From NCBI GenBank assembly GCA_021927905.1, contig BLLK01000022.1, positions 930,001 through 994,000 of the forward strand: a stretch of DNA of 64,000 nt, read 5' to 3'. The position numbers and the translations under genes were made by a program. Source of the stretch: Chaetoceros tenuissimus. Lineage: Eukaryota; Bacillariophyta; Thalassiosirophyceae; Chaetocerotales; Chaetocerotaceae. The notes beneath the pieces were generated by a model, which saw nothing but the letters and a program-made list of their open reading frames with translations, was not told the DNA's origin and did no database searches. Positions 1-11,044 of the stretch are shown piece after piece; position 1 is the first letter of the stretch; each line of letters begins with the position of its first letter.

Positions 1-1
1 T

Positions 2-706
2 TTAAGTAAATTCATCACTGTTGCTGATTTGCGTACCCAAATTGCTGGATACTTGTATGGAATCACCCCTGAAGATAATGATCAAGTTCGCGAAGTCAGG
101 TGCATAGTCATGGTTCCTCAAGTAGGAAACCATCAAAGCGTGACTCTACCAAAGAATCTTCCCGATCATGAAATGCTTGAAGGAATGGAGCCTCTTGGAT
201 GGATTCACACTCAACCAAATGAAATCATCCAAAACAGCAAACAGGTTCTTCCGGCACCTGATGTACTCATGCATACAGGCATCATAGAGAATTCTTCGTG
301 GAATGGTCAGAATGAGATTATTATTACTTCATCATTCACCCAGGGATCTTGTTCGCTTACAGCATACAAGGTCACAAACGCTGGATTAGATTGGGGGAAA
401 AAGAATTTGAATGTAGCAGGTGGAATAGCTAATGCTCAGGGATACACATCAAATTGCTATGAAAAGGTCCAAATGCTTCTAAGTGATAGATTCCAAGGAT
501 TCTTCCTTGTTCCAGAAGGTAATCTTGGTTGGAACTACAACTTCCAAGGTGTGAAACACAATACTTCTATGGATTACTCCTTGAAAGTAGATTCTCCAGA
601 AAGATTCTACGCGGAGTGTCATAGACCTCAGCATTTCCTTTCTTTTGTGCAAATGGAAGATGGCGAGGATGCCGAAGATGCGGATTTGGAAAACTTCTTG
701 GATTAA
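2..706 (+). CDS. PRPF8: Pre-mRNA-processing-splicing factor 8, C-terminal part (5' truncated by window edge)
   Basis: The reading frame is open from base 2 and has no start inside the window, so this is the last ~234 residues of a much longer protein. The sequence matches the C-terminal Jab1/MPN-like domain of Prp8, the central scaffold of the U5 snRNP: it opens with the conserved ADLRTQIAGYLYG block and continues through GMEPLGWIHTQPNE, SSFTQGSCSLTAYK and NLGWNYNFQGVKHN. In known Prp8 this domain is a pseudo-protease that binds and restrains the helicase Brr2. The tail after HFLSF is acidic and ends in DLENFLD, unlike the animal tail. It is convergent with the TMEM43-like gene, about 100 bp away. 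Identification is firm; only the missing N-terminal ~90% is unseen. Confidence 0.96.
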   Translation, partial: LSKFITVADLRTQIAGYLYGITPEDNDQVREVRCIVMVPQVGNHQSVTLPKNLPDHEMLEGMEPLGWIHTQPNEIIQNSKQVLPAPDVLMHTGIIENSSWNGQNEIIITSSFTQGSCSLTAYKVTNAGLDWGKKNLNVAGGIANAQGYTSNCYEKVQMLLSDRFQGFFLVPEGNLGWNYNFQGVKHNTSMDYSLKVDSPERFYAECHRPQHFLSFVQMEDGEDAEDADLENFLD

Positions 707-803
707 ACATTATACAGTTTATACAGACTAAATTTTTCCGTAATAAGTTAGGTACAACTCCTATTTCAATCCATGTTTTGCCATATGACTTTTGTGTCCG
801 TAT

Positions 804-2276
804 CTACTGTTCTTTGAACTCTGTGTAGTCAGTCCACGTGGCATCTTTGAATTTATTATTTGTTGATCCTTTCCTTTTGATCCTTGTTGACTTGGAAGTC
901 AGAGATTGTTTAAAATGCAATAGCAACATGGACGAAACCGTGACGAGCATAGATTTGATAGTTGATATTCCCCAAACCTTTATCCAAAGTAAAGAAGAAA
1001 ACAAAGTCCAAAGAGAAGCCACTGCGACAACTTTCTCTTTGAATAAGACAAACTCCATTCCGGTTATATAAATCAACCTATACACAACCACAAGCGACCA
1101 TACGAAAGAGAGGAAGCGGAAAAAATTGGCTATTCCCTTTGATTCTGAATCTTGAGCTTCAATCATCGCATACGGTCCGAGGTATCCACTGTGGATCATG
1201 TTTAACGTTTGATTGTTTGACGATCTAATAGGGATCAGCACTATCTTTCTACCCTCGACTCTATCAATTTGTGCTAAAACTGAAACAGAACTTGGATCCT
1301 GGACAAAGTATCGAAATCGAATGTCACCTGCTTGACAGCTAGGAAATAAGTCGCCTATCTGCCAATCAAAAAGACTTCCCTCAAGATATCTACCAAATAT
1401 TTTCAAACGATTTCCCATTTTTGATGTTTCGTATGGTGAAAAGAAATAGCCATCGCCAACATATACAAATTCATTCCCATTATGAAAGACAAAATGCTTC
1501 AAGTCTGCAATGTCCTCATATCGCGATCTATCTGGAATCCACCTATTCCAAAAGCTAGGCATTGGTGGGGTTCCATTCCTTATCCACTTGACAGGTCTAA
1601 AAGCGGTGCCTTTTACTTTGCCAGTTAGAATATTTGGATCAATCAAAACTTCATACTTTGACTTTCCCTTATATCCTAATTTTGCATTGGTTGAGATAAA
1701 TTTGGATGAGGGAAGAGGATTTCTTGTAGGATTATGATGAGCTGCAGGCTGATCAAAGAAAAATGAATTGATAAGATAAGGTCTCCAACTCTTGTAGTAG
1801 TCATACTGAATAACACAATTACAGTCATAATGTTCTTGTACAGAGTTCCCTTCCGAGTCTCTAACTGTAAGTGAACAAGTTTCGCATCTCTCTGTTCTTA
1901 TTTCTTCCCATTGGCAATATTCTGTCCTTCTCTCCATTGTGAGTGCATTCTCAATAGTTATTTGCAGTGAATCATCCCCGACCGATGATGAGATATGGTC
2001 TGATATGTGAACGATATCCCCGGCAGATACATTTGCTGAAGAGGACAAGTCAACAATAGTCCCATTCAATATCTCGTTTAGCGCTTGCGCTGTCTCAAAT
2101 CTTTTGTTTTCCATGTGAATGAAAAGAAGAGACGGCAGCACAATGATTATACTTGTAACGAGCCATGACCAGAATCCTCCCCTTCTTCTTGGATGTTCGT
2201 GATGTCGATTAGATGGGTATCTAGGCCCAGGTCTGAAGTATTTCCTGCCTCTTCTGTGTACAGGTATAGAATTCAT
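804..2276 (-). CDS. TMEM43: TMEM43/LUMA-family membrane protein
   Basis: A single-exon 490-residue protein. An Arg/His-rich N-terminus (residues 1-33) precedes a first membrane helix (about 35-54, WLVTSIIIVLPSLLFI). A long lumenal region with family landmarks follows: YCQWEE, an inserted Cys cluster (RCETC ... CNC), Y-x-SWRPYLINS, F-x-x-P-x-x-HHNP and GDIRFRYFVQDPSSVSVLAQ. Two or three more helices lie in residues ~390-455. This matches TMEM43, a four-pass inner-nuclear-membrane/ER protein that in animals binds lamins and emerin. Diatoms lack animal lamins, so the partner here is unknown. The Cys cluster between the first helix and the core looks like a lineage addition. The start is the first ATG of the frame and gives a complete first helix. 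Confidence 0.8.
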   Translation of the reverse strand: MNSIPVHRRGRKYFRPGPRYPSNRHHEHPRRRGGFWSWLVTSIIIVLPSLLFIHMENKRFETAQALNEILNGTIVDLSSSANVSAGDIVHISDHISSSVGDDSLQITIENALTMERRTEYCQWEEIRTERCETCSLTVRDSEGNSVQEHYDCNCVIQYDYYKSWRPYLINSFFFDQPAAHHNPTRNPLPSSKFISTNAKLGYKGKSKYEVLIDPNILTGKVKGTAFRPVKWIRNGTPPMPSFWNRWIPDRSRYEDIADLKHFVFHNGNEFVYVGDGYFFSPYETSKMGNRLKIFGRYLEGSLFDWQIGDLFPSCQAGDIRFRYFVQDPSSVSVLAQIDRVEGRKIVLIPIRSSNNQTLNMIHSGYLGPYAMIEAQDSESKGIANFFRFLSFVWSLVVVYRLIYITGMEFVLFKEKVVAVASLWTLFSSLLWIKVWGISTIKSMLVTVSSMLLLHFKQSLTSKSTRIKRKGSTNNKFKDATWTDYTEFKEQ

Positions 2277-2714
2277 TTTGGGATATGCTCGTTCGTTTGT
2301 CTTCTTTTCCTATGTTGTTCCTCTATCGAAGAGTATAGCTAACCGATCTAGCTAAAGTGTTTTGCATATTCATTGTGATTGCACTCTCACTTGATGGAAA
2401 TCCATCATGAAAAGGAACAAATGAGAATTCCTTTATGGAGAGAAGCCCGGAAATTTAGACACGGCTAAAAAGCCCTTAAAGACATCCTTTTGAGGTCATT
2501 TTTGAAGGATTTTCCGAAGAATGAGATGAGGGCGATGAATGAAAGTAAAAAGCTGTCAAGAAACACGAAACAAAACTAAAGGAATACCCTGTACACTTTG
2601 AACTCTTGATCTGGTTGTGTAAAAGTACATATCTACCATTGCATCTCGAGCCGCATTTCATTTAACAGAAGAATCAATTGAAGGCAAAAAGCGCTAGAAT
2701 CTCCACCTCTGAGA
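2277..2714. other. Intergenic, divergent promoter region
   Basis: Lies between the start of the minus-strand TMEM43-like gene and a plus-strand ORF. No repeat, RNA gene or convincing coding sequence was seen. It presumably holds two divergent promoters. Confidence 0.4.
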
Positions 2715-3149
2715 ATGACTTTAGATATCGAGAACAAAACCGAAATCATCATATCTAGAGTTAAAGGCGGATTAGAGGAACATCTATCAGGAAAAGCCGA
2801 TCCGTCAACAGAACAGATTGAGATAAATGACCTAAGTAGCTTGGGAGGTAGCAGTCTGATACATAAACATCATGATGTGCAGCAACTAAATGACCCTTGT
2901 GGGAAACAAAGCAAAAAGATGGATAGAGCAAATATGGAGTCGATAAAAACCGATGGGGATGGAGATGTTTGGGTACAAAAGCTTTTACAAAGTACAAGAA
3001 CGGGTAAACTGAAACTTATTTTCCAATCAGCTAATACTGGGAAAAGAGTGAAAGATGAGCCGCCTTCAGGGGCATCCAAGGTTATATATTTGAATCAGGC
3101 GTTTATAACTGAAGCATTCAACTTGGTCGCTCTTGCAATAAGCAATTAA
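2715..3149 (+). CDS. Small hypothetical protein (144 aa)
   Basis: Not recognised. A 144-residue ORF with an ATG start and no signal peptide. It is polar and Lys/Asp-rich, with a short hydrophobic C-terminus (ITEAFNLVALAISN). Its start faces away from the TMEM43-like gene across a ~440-bp gap and its stop lies 83 bp from the stop of MATE gene A, so the spacing suits a real gene. No known domain is visible, and overlapping minus-strand ORFs of similar size in the same stretch lower confidence. It could be a young gene or chance. Confidence 0.35.
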   Translation: MTLDIENKTEIIISRVKGGLEEHLSGKADPSTEQIEINDLSSLGGSSLIHKHHDVQQLNDPCGKQSKKMDRANMESIKTDGDGDVWVQKLLQSTRTGKLKLIFQSANTGKRVKDEPPSGASKVIYLNQAFITEAFNLVALAISN

Positions 3150-3231
3150 TAAATCAAGAACAATGTGCATTGAAAATTGATTGGTATTCAGCAATATAAA
3201 GTGCATATGTCTCATTTGATTATAAATTATT

Positions 3232-6118
3232 TTAAGCCTCACATGAAAGTAAAATATCTTCATCAAATTTTTCAGTCTTCTCCTGAGCTTCATCTTCATT
3301 CTCAGCTGTATTCAAGTCCTGTATCTTCTTCGATATCCTCTCCCATGGACTCAACTGCAATATACAACCCAACACCAAACCCGTCGTAGAGTAGCCAACC
3401 ACTACTGCACCTACCAATCCCTCGAGCGTAAAATGATACACAATACTCGACACAGCTGACAAAGGCAATGTCACCGCAAATGTCATCACTGCTGACACCA
3501 TCGTCGCCAACTTGAAACGTCCCTGTGCCCCTATCAACGACCATGATACCATACCAAATACCATCAAGATATTACCAATACCAATCAAAGGCAGCGCATC
3601 ATGTACCATATCCTGCAAAGTCTCGTCATCTGTAAACATCCCCGGAATATAAGGCATCAACACAAACAGCAACGCCGATACTGTCAGCGCTAGGCACATG
3701 GATATGAACAATGACTTCCATGCTGAGAGCTTGGCCATATCGATGTTACCTTTGCCAAGATGGAATGCTAGTCGAATAGATCCTGCCTCGCCTAGCCCTT
3801 CTGTGAATGCTTCAAATAAGTCCCAGATAGCTTCCAATATTCCCCATGTCGCGACTATGAAAGAAACATTACATCAATGATGAGATGATTAATAAACATA
3901 ATACAATGTGAGGTGATATGAGCAACTGTCCACTCATCACACATAAATCATTGCATCATCCGATATCCAATATAAACACCATATGCTTACCTTCTGCCGG
4001 TCCCAACACTGCAGCAAAGAACGTCAATGCCTCCCATTCTCCATACTCCAACAATGTACCGATTGACAGAGGTATCGCAGTCTTCAGCACATACTTCACT
4101 GCAGGGATGTTCTTCAGACCAAACGAATGCACCAACCCCGACTTGAAAGGATCGATCCAGCCCTTACATACTACAAAACACACAAACACCGCATAGATCA
4201 CTACAGATGATACCATCTGAGTCATTCCGACCCAGAAAAGGTCCATACCCTCGACAAACATCAACAACAGCCAAACTGAGAGTAGATCCAAACTGGCGGC
4301 TACAAGATCCATGATTGTGGCAGGTAGAGCATAGCCACTCACATCTAGCAGTGCTGTGAAGGTATCAAACATACCCACTGCCATGTAGTCAAACATCACC
4401 ACCTTCGTATACTGTGCTCCTATCTCCACTACTCTCTCATTCATCCCAAACAATCGGATCGCATCGTCCATCAAGAACCACCAACATACATATAAAGGCA
4501 CTGAACCAATCACATATATCATCAGAGCTATCTGTGTATATTGTCCAGCAAGGAAGTAGTTATCGGCTCCAATGGCATGTGAGCATATAGTGTTAAGGGC
4601 ATCAGCAACTCCTTTGATGAATGTGTCTGTGAGGCCTAGGAGAACATTAGTCACAATGAATGCTGACAGAGCTTCTACACCAAGGTATTTCGAAACTAAC
4701 GCGAGAGTGATAGCATCAAAGAGTGCAACTGCGACTGCTGACACCATGAATGGAATGCCAAGGATAAGTATTCTGTTTGTTTCTTTATCGTATCTGATGA
4801 TAGATATAGTATTTTGGCAGCATTTTCTTTTTTTCTCTTCAGGCTTTTCAATCGTTGCTTGGTGAGCTTTTTCTTTTGAAGCTCGCTGGCTTTGTTTTGA
4901 ATCTATCGATATACCTTCTTTTGTTGTTTGATTTTCTTCAAGTTCCAGAGAAAAATTTGCGGAATCATGTTTTGTGGAAGCTTCTTCATATGTTATACAT
5001 GACATCACCTATTTCAAAAGAGATGCATAGTGTTAGATAGAGTTCTTTTGATATATGTCCTTGTTTTCTGTAAACAAATGTAGAGTTATCTTTTGATTAT
5101 AACATACCGAATCTTTGCTAATTTCTTCAAGTGACTGATTTTCCAGATCTGCAAATGTATGGCTGCTTAATGCAGTAGTCGTGGCTTTAGTTACGATGTC
5201 TTCATGTACATTCAAATGAGTTTTTCCATCGGATAGATCTATCACTAATTTCTCAGACAGATTTTTCCCTGACTGGTCACACTTATCCTTCCTTGTGCTT
5301 TCGCCATAGATTTTCTGTATTCTCATGTGCTCCAAGTCCGATATTCGTTCTCCTGTAGATAGATCATCTCCATAGTACTTTGCTTCATTGTTATTTGCAA
5401 CTATTACTTCTGGGCTACTACTTTGATTAGATGCACTGCATTTTAATCCATTAGAAAGATCTATGAAGTTGTCCGAATGAATTTGTTTCTCCATTCGAGC
5501 ATGGCTATTATCCTTTTCTATTATATCGATATCAATCACATCTGTTTCTGCAATATGTTCATCGCGAGAAAGGTCTATGACTTTCCCTGTAATAATTCTT
5601 TCAAGAGATTCTTTCCCTGTCAATACTTCTTGTCCTTTAGAAAGATCTATGATAGCACCGCTTCGTATTCGTTCGTTCATTAATGAATGGCCGCTATTAT
5701 TTTTGACCACAAGAGTTCCAATTCTTTTTGATTGCGGTATTAGTTCCCCATTTGCAAGGTCAATCACAGATTTCTTCTTGCTTTCAACATGAGAGCATTC
5801 ATTAATGTCATTCTGGCTTTTCTCTGTTGAACACGCTATTTCCTCGCCAGTTGATGGTATATTCGTAGGACTAGAGCCATCTTCGAACAATCCAATAGGC
5901 TCCTCTGTATCTTTTCCATTCTCCTCAATTCGTCTGTGAAATCTTGAGATTGTGACAATTATCGGGATTAGAAGAATGCAAAGGAGAGAATAAATTAGGA
6001 CTGTGAAAAACAGCCAATCGCCAGGTTCTATACTGGTTGCTACGTAGTCTCTGAAGCCATCATCATAGTCATTATCATGTAAAATGGTCATGACAATCAT
6101 GCAGTTTGAGTGATACAC
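3232..6118 (-). CDS. MATE-family transporter A with N-terminal membrane module and I-D-L-S repeat linker
   Basis: Three exons join in frame: 6118-5108, 5008-3991 and 3854-3232 (phases 0 and 1, GT-AG), giving about 883 residues. From the N-terminus: an acidic/aromatic segment (DNDYDDGFRDYV); one extra membrane helix after EPGDW (about residues 35-58); a ~280-residue polar linker with six or seven spaced copies of an [IV]-[IV]-D-L-S-x-G motif; then a MATE core starting at RYDKETNRILILGIPF. The core carries the family signature AIGADNYFLAGQYTQ and about 12 hydrophobic segments, split by an intron inside GPAE|VATWG. MATE proteins are Na+ or H+-coupled antiporters of organic cations, drugs or metabolites; the substrate here is unknown. 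The start may instead be one of the Met codons 6-9 residues downstream. MATE gene B lies head-to-tail upstream. Confidence 0.88.
5108..5780 (-). repeat. Degenerate protein repeat with I/V-I-D-L-S core inside MATE-A exon 1
   Basis: Copies read VIDLANGE, IIDLSKGQ, VIDLSRDE, FIDLSNGL, DDLSTGE, VIDLSDGK and a decayed ADLENQS. They are spaced about 24-42 residues apart, between residues ~118 and ~325. The DNA shows matching short repeats on the plus strand (variants of agatctat). The other four MATE genes of the window lack this array. Confidence 0.75.
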
Positions 6119-6639
6119 TCTAGAAGGTTTGTAACGATTTATTGTAGTTTCTATGTGTAGTGTGTTGAGAAGAATGATGGCTTCTCTTCCGCCGATTCAA
6201 TCTTGTTAGTTGAGTCAAAAGGTGCGCATTGGCGTCATGATTTTCAAGAGCTCTTTTCAATCAAATACATCTACTGGCTACAAAACTTAGATATTCTCAG
6301 AGGCATTTCTCTATGCACAATAATAAACTTTCTTAAAATCACACAAACTAAATTCAAATTAGTAATATGTTTATTGCATATTGTGATAGGCTCAAATGAA
6401 AATGAAAAGTTGACATCAGCTATATTTGTATTAGTCGTGAGTAAAAAGAAGAAAACATTATAGCTTCTCATTATTGTCAAGACTGATCTTTCAAAAGATT
6501 TCCAGTATGTAAAAAGTGATGCATGTTTCTGCAAACGCTTGGAACGAGAGGACGACACATATCCTATGTAATAACAGAAAAATTGACTCATCAACATAGA
6601 AAAAATATTGTGACCTTTTATTTAGTCAACAGTGTCATT
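6119..6639. other. Intergenic between MATE A and MATE B
   Basis: Spacer between two head-to-tail genes, holding the promoter of A and the 3' end of B. The short ORFs here have no homology that I recognise and no repeat stands out. Confidence 0.4.
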
Positions 6640-9199
6640 TCAAAAATTCGAAGAAAATATAGAAGAATCGTCGCCTGACTCTTCATCTTCATTCTCAGCT
6701 GCATTCAAGTCCTGTATCTTCTTCGATATCCTCTCTCCCATGGACTCAACTGCAATATACAACCCAACACCAAACCCGTCGTAGAGTAGCCAACCACTAC
6801 TGCACCTACCAATCCCTCGAGCGTAAAATGATACACAATACTCGACACAGCTGACAAAGGCAATGTCACCGCAAATGTCATCACTGCTGACACCATCGTC
6901 GCCAACTTGAAACGTCCCTGTGCCCCTATCAACGACCATGATACCATACCAAATACCATCAAGATATTACCAATACCAATCAAAGGCAGCGCATCATGTA
7001 CCATATCCTGCAAAGTCTCGTCATCTGTAAACATCCCCGGAATATAAGGCATCAACACAAACAGCAACGCCGATACTGTCAGCGCTAGAGCTTGGCCATA
7101 TCGATGTTACCTTTGCCAAGATGGAATGCTAGTCGAATAGATCCTGCCTCGCCTAGCCCTTCAGTGAATGCTTCAAATAAGTCCCAGATAGCTTCCAATA
7201 TCCCCCATGTCGCGACTATGAAAGAAACATTACATCAATGATGAGATGATTAATAAACATAATACAATGTGAGGTGATATGAGCAACTGTCCACTCATCA
7301 CACATAAATCATTGCATCATCCGATATCCAATATAAACACCATATGCTTACCTTCTGCCGGTCCCAACACTGCAGCAAAGAACGTCAATGCCTCCCATTC
7401 TCCATACTCCAACAATGTACCGATTGACAGAGGTATCGCAGTCTTCAGCACATACTTCACTGCAGGGATGTTCTTCAGACCAAACGAATGCACCAACCCC
7501 GACTTGAAAGGATCGATCCAGCCCTTACATACTACAAAACACACAAACACCGCATAGATCACTACAGATGATACCATCTGAGTCATTCCGACCCAGAAAA
7601 GGTCCATACCCTCGACAAACATCAACAACAGCCAAACTGAGAGTAGATCCAAACTGGCGGCTACAAGATCCATGATTGTGGCAGGTAGAGCATAGCCACT
7701 CACATCTAGCAGTGCTGTGAAGGTATCAAACATACCCACTGCCATGTAGTCAAACATCACCACCTTCGTATACTGTGCTCCTATCTCCACTACTCTCTCA
7801 TTCATCCCAAACAATCGGATCGCATCGTCCATCAAGAACCACCAACATACATATAAAGGCACTGAACCAATCACATATATCATCAGAGCTATCTGTGTAT
7901 ATTGTCCAGCAAGGAAGTAGTTATCAGCTCCAATGGCATGTGAGCATACAGTGTTAAGGGCATCAGCAACTCCTTTGATGAATGTGTCTGTCAGTCCTAG
8001 GAGAATATTAGTCACAATGAATGCTGACAGGGCTTCTACACCAAGGTATTTTGATACCAATGCGAGAGTGATAGCATCGAAGAGTGCTTCCGATACTGCA
8101 GCAAGAATGAATGGAATGCCAAGGATAAGTATTCTGTTTGTTTCTTTATCGTATCTGATGATAGAGAAAGTTTGTTCATAAAAGTCATTTTTCTTGAGCT
8201 GAAGTGGTCCGATTTTATCTTCTTCGGATTGATTTCCTGCTGTTTGTGGGTTTTCTGCTATCTCTGTGACTAACTGTTTTGGCTTTATTGATATTAGAAG
8301 GCAATTTGAAGCATTTCTTGTATTTGTTTTTGGTATTTTCTTACTTACTTTGTCATCTATTCCGTTGTCGATTCTATTTACTTCTTCATTACTACTTTTG
8401 ACTTCATCAAGAATGATGGATTCCATGTCATACGAATGTCCTTTTTTTTCCTCGTTTTCATATAGTTTCATTGCTAGAGATTTTGATATGTGCTTTCGTA
8501 CCGCTCTGCTTTTTCCTAAAGTTAAATGTGACAATCTGGAATGAAATGGTATAATATGCATGAAAGAAATAGACTTGGCTTCTGAAATGTGGCTGTCTAT
8601 TGATAATCCCTTTTCAATTAGACGGAAACAAATAAGATTTTATTGAAAACTTTCATCATATCTAATGTTGAGCGTTCTGCACTTACTCTTTTTGAATCAT
8701 TGCTCTCATCCAGCGACAGATCATCCAACTCATTTTGATTTGATTGCAACACCTTTGAAAAGGTTGGTGTTTTTGCATCCTGTCGAGGCTTCTCTTCACG
8801 CAAATGATAGGGTGGAAATAATTCCACAGTATTTCTTTCTTCATTTTGAGTAGGGGATAATTTGAGTTCCTCATCAAATTCTCCTTTTGTTGTATTACCT
8901 TTACCTCTTTTCTCTCCCATGATTTCTTCTTCGTTTGGTGGAATACTATCCTCGCCAACTCTATCTTTTTGAGATGATTCTTCATGATCAGCACTCGATC
9001 CATGAACATTTCTTTTATGAAGAGCATAGTATTTTCTCAAATTCGCTACAATAAAAGGTATGGAGCATACACACACTAAAGAGTAGATGATCACGAACAC
9101 AAGCAGTGCTATTCCTGGATCTGTTGTTCTAGCAATGTAATTCTCAAATCCTTCACCTTCATCATAGTAATACTTATCATCTACAATAACCATACTCAT
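6640..9199 (-). pseudogene. MATE-family transporter B, disrupted in its last exon
   Basis: It has the same layout as MATE A. Exon 1 (9199 to about 8687) encodes the N-terminal module (YYYDEGEGFENYIA, TTDPG, one membrane helix, polar linker). Exon 2 (from about 8500 to 7352) carries linker and MATE core. Exon 3 begins at 7214. The 3' half of exon 2, the following intron and exon 3 are almost identical to gene A at the nucleotide level. Relative to A, exon 3 lacks 34 bp near 7087, which brings a stop directly after the MAKL codons, and it has two extra bases near 6735. A product would therefore lose the last few MATE helices. The exon 2 acceptor is not certain (an AAG just before the CAC codon at about 8498 keeps frame). 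Either a recent pseudogene or a gene making a shortened protein. Confidence 0.75.
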
Positions 9200-9480
9200 T
9201 CAAACTTCAATTGTAACAAGTGACCACTTCTTTATCAATCCCTCCCAAAGCTTATACACTACTATAAGGTATACCCTTCTCATTTTTCCTTTGAAACTTT
9301 CTTTGTTGTGGTTACCCCGTGGCATCAAAAGTGTTCGCATGCTATAAGTACGATAAACAAGATATGGTTCGTTTGAATCATCCGTGCATTAAATTTTGAG
9401 ATGTAGACATTCAAAAGTAATATTTTACACTAAAATAAGTATTCCCGGCAATATTACGTACGTACTAGACGAGAATGTCG
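9200..9480. other. Intergenic, upstream of MATE B and left of the nested transposon
   Basis: Presumed promoter region of MATE B. It contains short T-rich and A-rich runs but no gene or clear repeat. Confidence 0.4.
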
Positions 9481-9493
9481 AATTTGAGAGAGC

Positions 9494-9701
9494 TGCTGCA
9501 ACAAGGGAATGGTTTGCAGTTAGTGGGATTAACTTTGATGATTAGTTTAATTAATTATGAGCATTGTGAATGAAGAGGAAAGAACATGCTTCTCATTAGC
9601 CCTTCTCATTTGCGTTTGATGACAACTCTTCGAAGTTCGTCAAGATTCCAATGACGCTACAATGACGTTAGTCTAAATAGGCTTATTAGCATGTCGTAGC
9701 A
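9494..9701. repeat. Left terminal direct repeat of the LTR element
   Basis: 208 bp, TG...CA ends. By eye it is identical to the right copy. Confidence 0.88.
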
Positions 9702-9823
9702 CTATCCCCCTCATGATTTGCATTTCTCGACGAATATGGAAATCATTATTGTGCTTCTTTTATTTTGTTTTTCCCAATTTATATTGTATATATGCATTTC
9801 TGAGCGTGAGACATGCACATTTT

Positions 9824-9979
9824 TATCTCTGCACGAGATTTACATCTCTTCCATGAGACAAAGACTACGCTTCTGTTCTTTATCTTGGCGCATCTTATTA
9901 AAATATTTGTATCTCTGCACGAGATTTACATCTCTTCCACGAGACAAAGACTACGCTTGTTTATCTTGGCGCATCTGAA

Positions 9980-9986
<7 letters not shown>
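9824..9986. repeat. Tandem duplication (about 80-86 bp units) inside the LTR element
   Basis: Two adjacent units start at about 9824 and 9910 with TATCTCTGCACGAGATTTAC and end with TTATCTTGGCGCATCT. They differ by a small indel and single bases. A (TA)n run follows. Confidence 0.8.

Positions 9987-10010
<24 letters not shown>
9982..10010. repeat. (TA)n microsatellite
   Basis: About 14 uninterrupted TA units directly after the tandem duplication within the LTR element interior. Confidence 0.9.
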
Positions 10011-10836
10011 CAAAGCATTTGTAAGACCTGATTCTCACTTCAGAGATGAGTCAAGCTTTGTATTGAAGACTTTTAACGATGAAGTCTTTTATTTATTTGT
10101 TTAGTTGGTACCTTTATTGTATTGTAGACTTTTTAACAATGAAGTCCTTTATTTAATGGTTTATTTATTTGGTACCTTTATTTGAATATGCTTTTTAGAC
10201 CTCATGCTCACTTCCAGAGATGAGTCTTTATTTTATTATTACTTTTATTTTTAAGACTTCATTCTCACTACAGAGACGAGCCTTGATATTATTAATTTTT
10301 GTAGACTTCAGCGAGTCTTTTCTTATGTTTTGTATATATGTTGAAAATTGAAAGAAGTATTACTATACTCACTTTTTATAGACTTCTTGAGTTCAAAATT
10401 TCCTGTCGATGTGATCAGGATTGCTACGGCATTGATCCTACCGTTCCTACCTCATCGTTAGTATTGCTAGCTTCTGTAGCATTGTTTTTGCGTAGTGCAC
10501 ACTTCTAGGAAGAAGCTTGTGCATCTCTATTTTGATTGCTCTTGATATCTCTTTCCATTTCTAGGAAAAGTTCTTGGTTGAAATTCTTGAGTATCCAATC
10601 ATTAGTTCATACAACGACCTTGAAGCCTCTGAGGAATTGCTGCGCTCTTTGCAATCCTTCTATTGGACTAACATTGGTCTTCTGGTCGAACCACGATTGC
10701 TTCTTCTTGAAAGTCTTGAGTTATCTTCACAAGCGGAACTTGCTTTTCCTCAACCTTGCTTTCGAGAGTACTTGCATTTATTGCTTCAAATTCTTTTCTT
10801 CATCTTCCATCATTGCTTTAAGCTATGAATTCATAA

Positions 10837-11044
10837 TGCTGCAACAAGGGAATGGTTTGCAGTTAGTGGGATTAACTTTGATGATTAGTTTAATTAATTA
10901 TGAGCATTGTGAATGAAGAGGAAAGAACATGCTTCTCATTAGCCCTTCTCATTTGCGTTTGATGACAACTCTTCGAAGTTCGTCAAGATTCCAATGACGC
11001 TACAATGACGTTAGTCTAAATAGGCTTATTAGCATGTCGTAGCA
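10837..11044. repeat. Right terminal direct repeat of the LTR element
   Basis: 208 bp, TG...CA ends, followed directly by the AGAGC target duplication. Confidence 0.88.

Larger units (their letters stand above)
9494..11044 (-). mobile_element. Miniature LTR retroelement (TRIM-like), non-autonomous
   Basis: Two direct repeats of 208 bp that look identical bound a 1,135-bp interior. Each repeat begins TGCTG and ends AGCA (5'-TG...CA-3'), and the element is flanked by a perfect 5-bp duplication AGAGC (9489-9493 and 11045-11049). A purine-rich stretch (AGGGGGATAG on the minus strand) abuts the left repeat, which suggests minus-strand orientation. The interior is short and AT-rich and shows no intact reading frame, so it must depend on another element to move. 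Identical repeats indicate a very recent insertion. It sits 4 bp inside the end of the MITE and is therefore the younger of the two. Confidence 0.87.

Noticed and set aside
2476-2661. 61-codon minus-strand ORF in the divergent promoter region
   Set aside because: Short, Ser/Phe-rich, no homology, and lies in the likely promoter of two genes.
10536-10916. Plus-strand ORFs in the LTR element interior
   Set aside because: They cross into the terminal repeat and show no known domain; the element is better read as non-coding.
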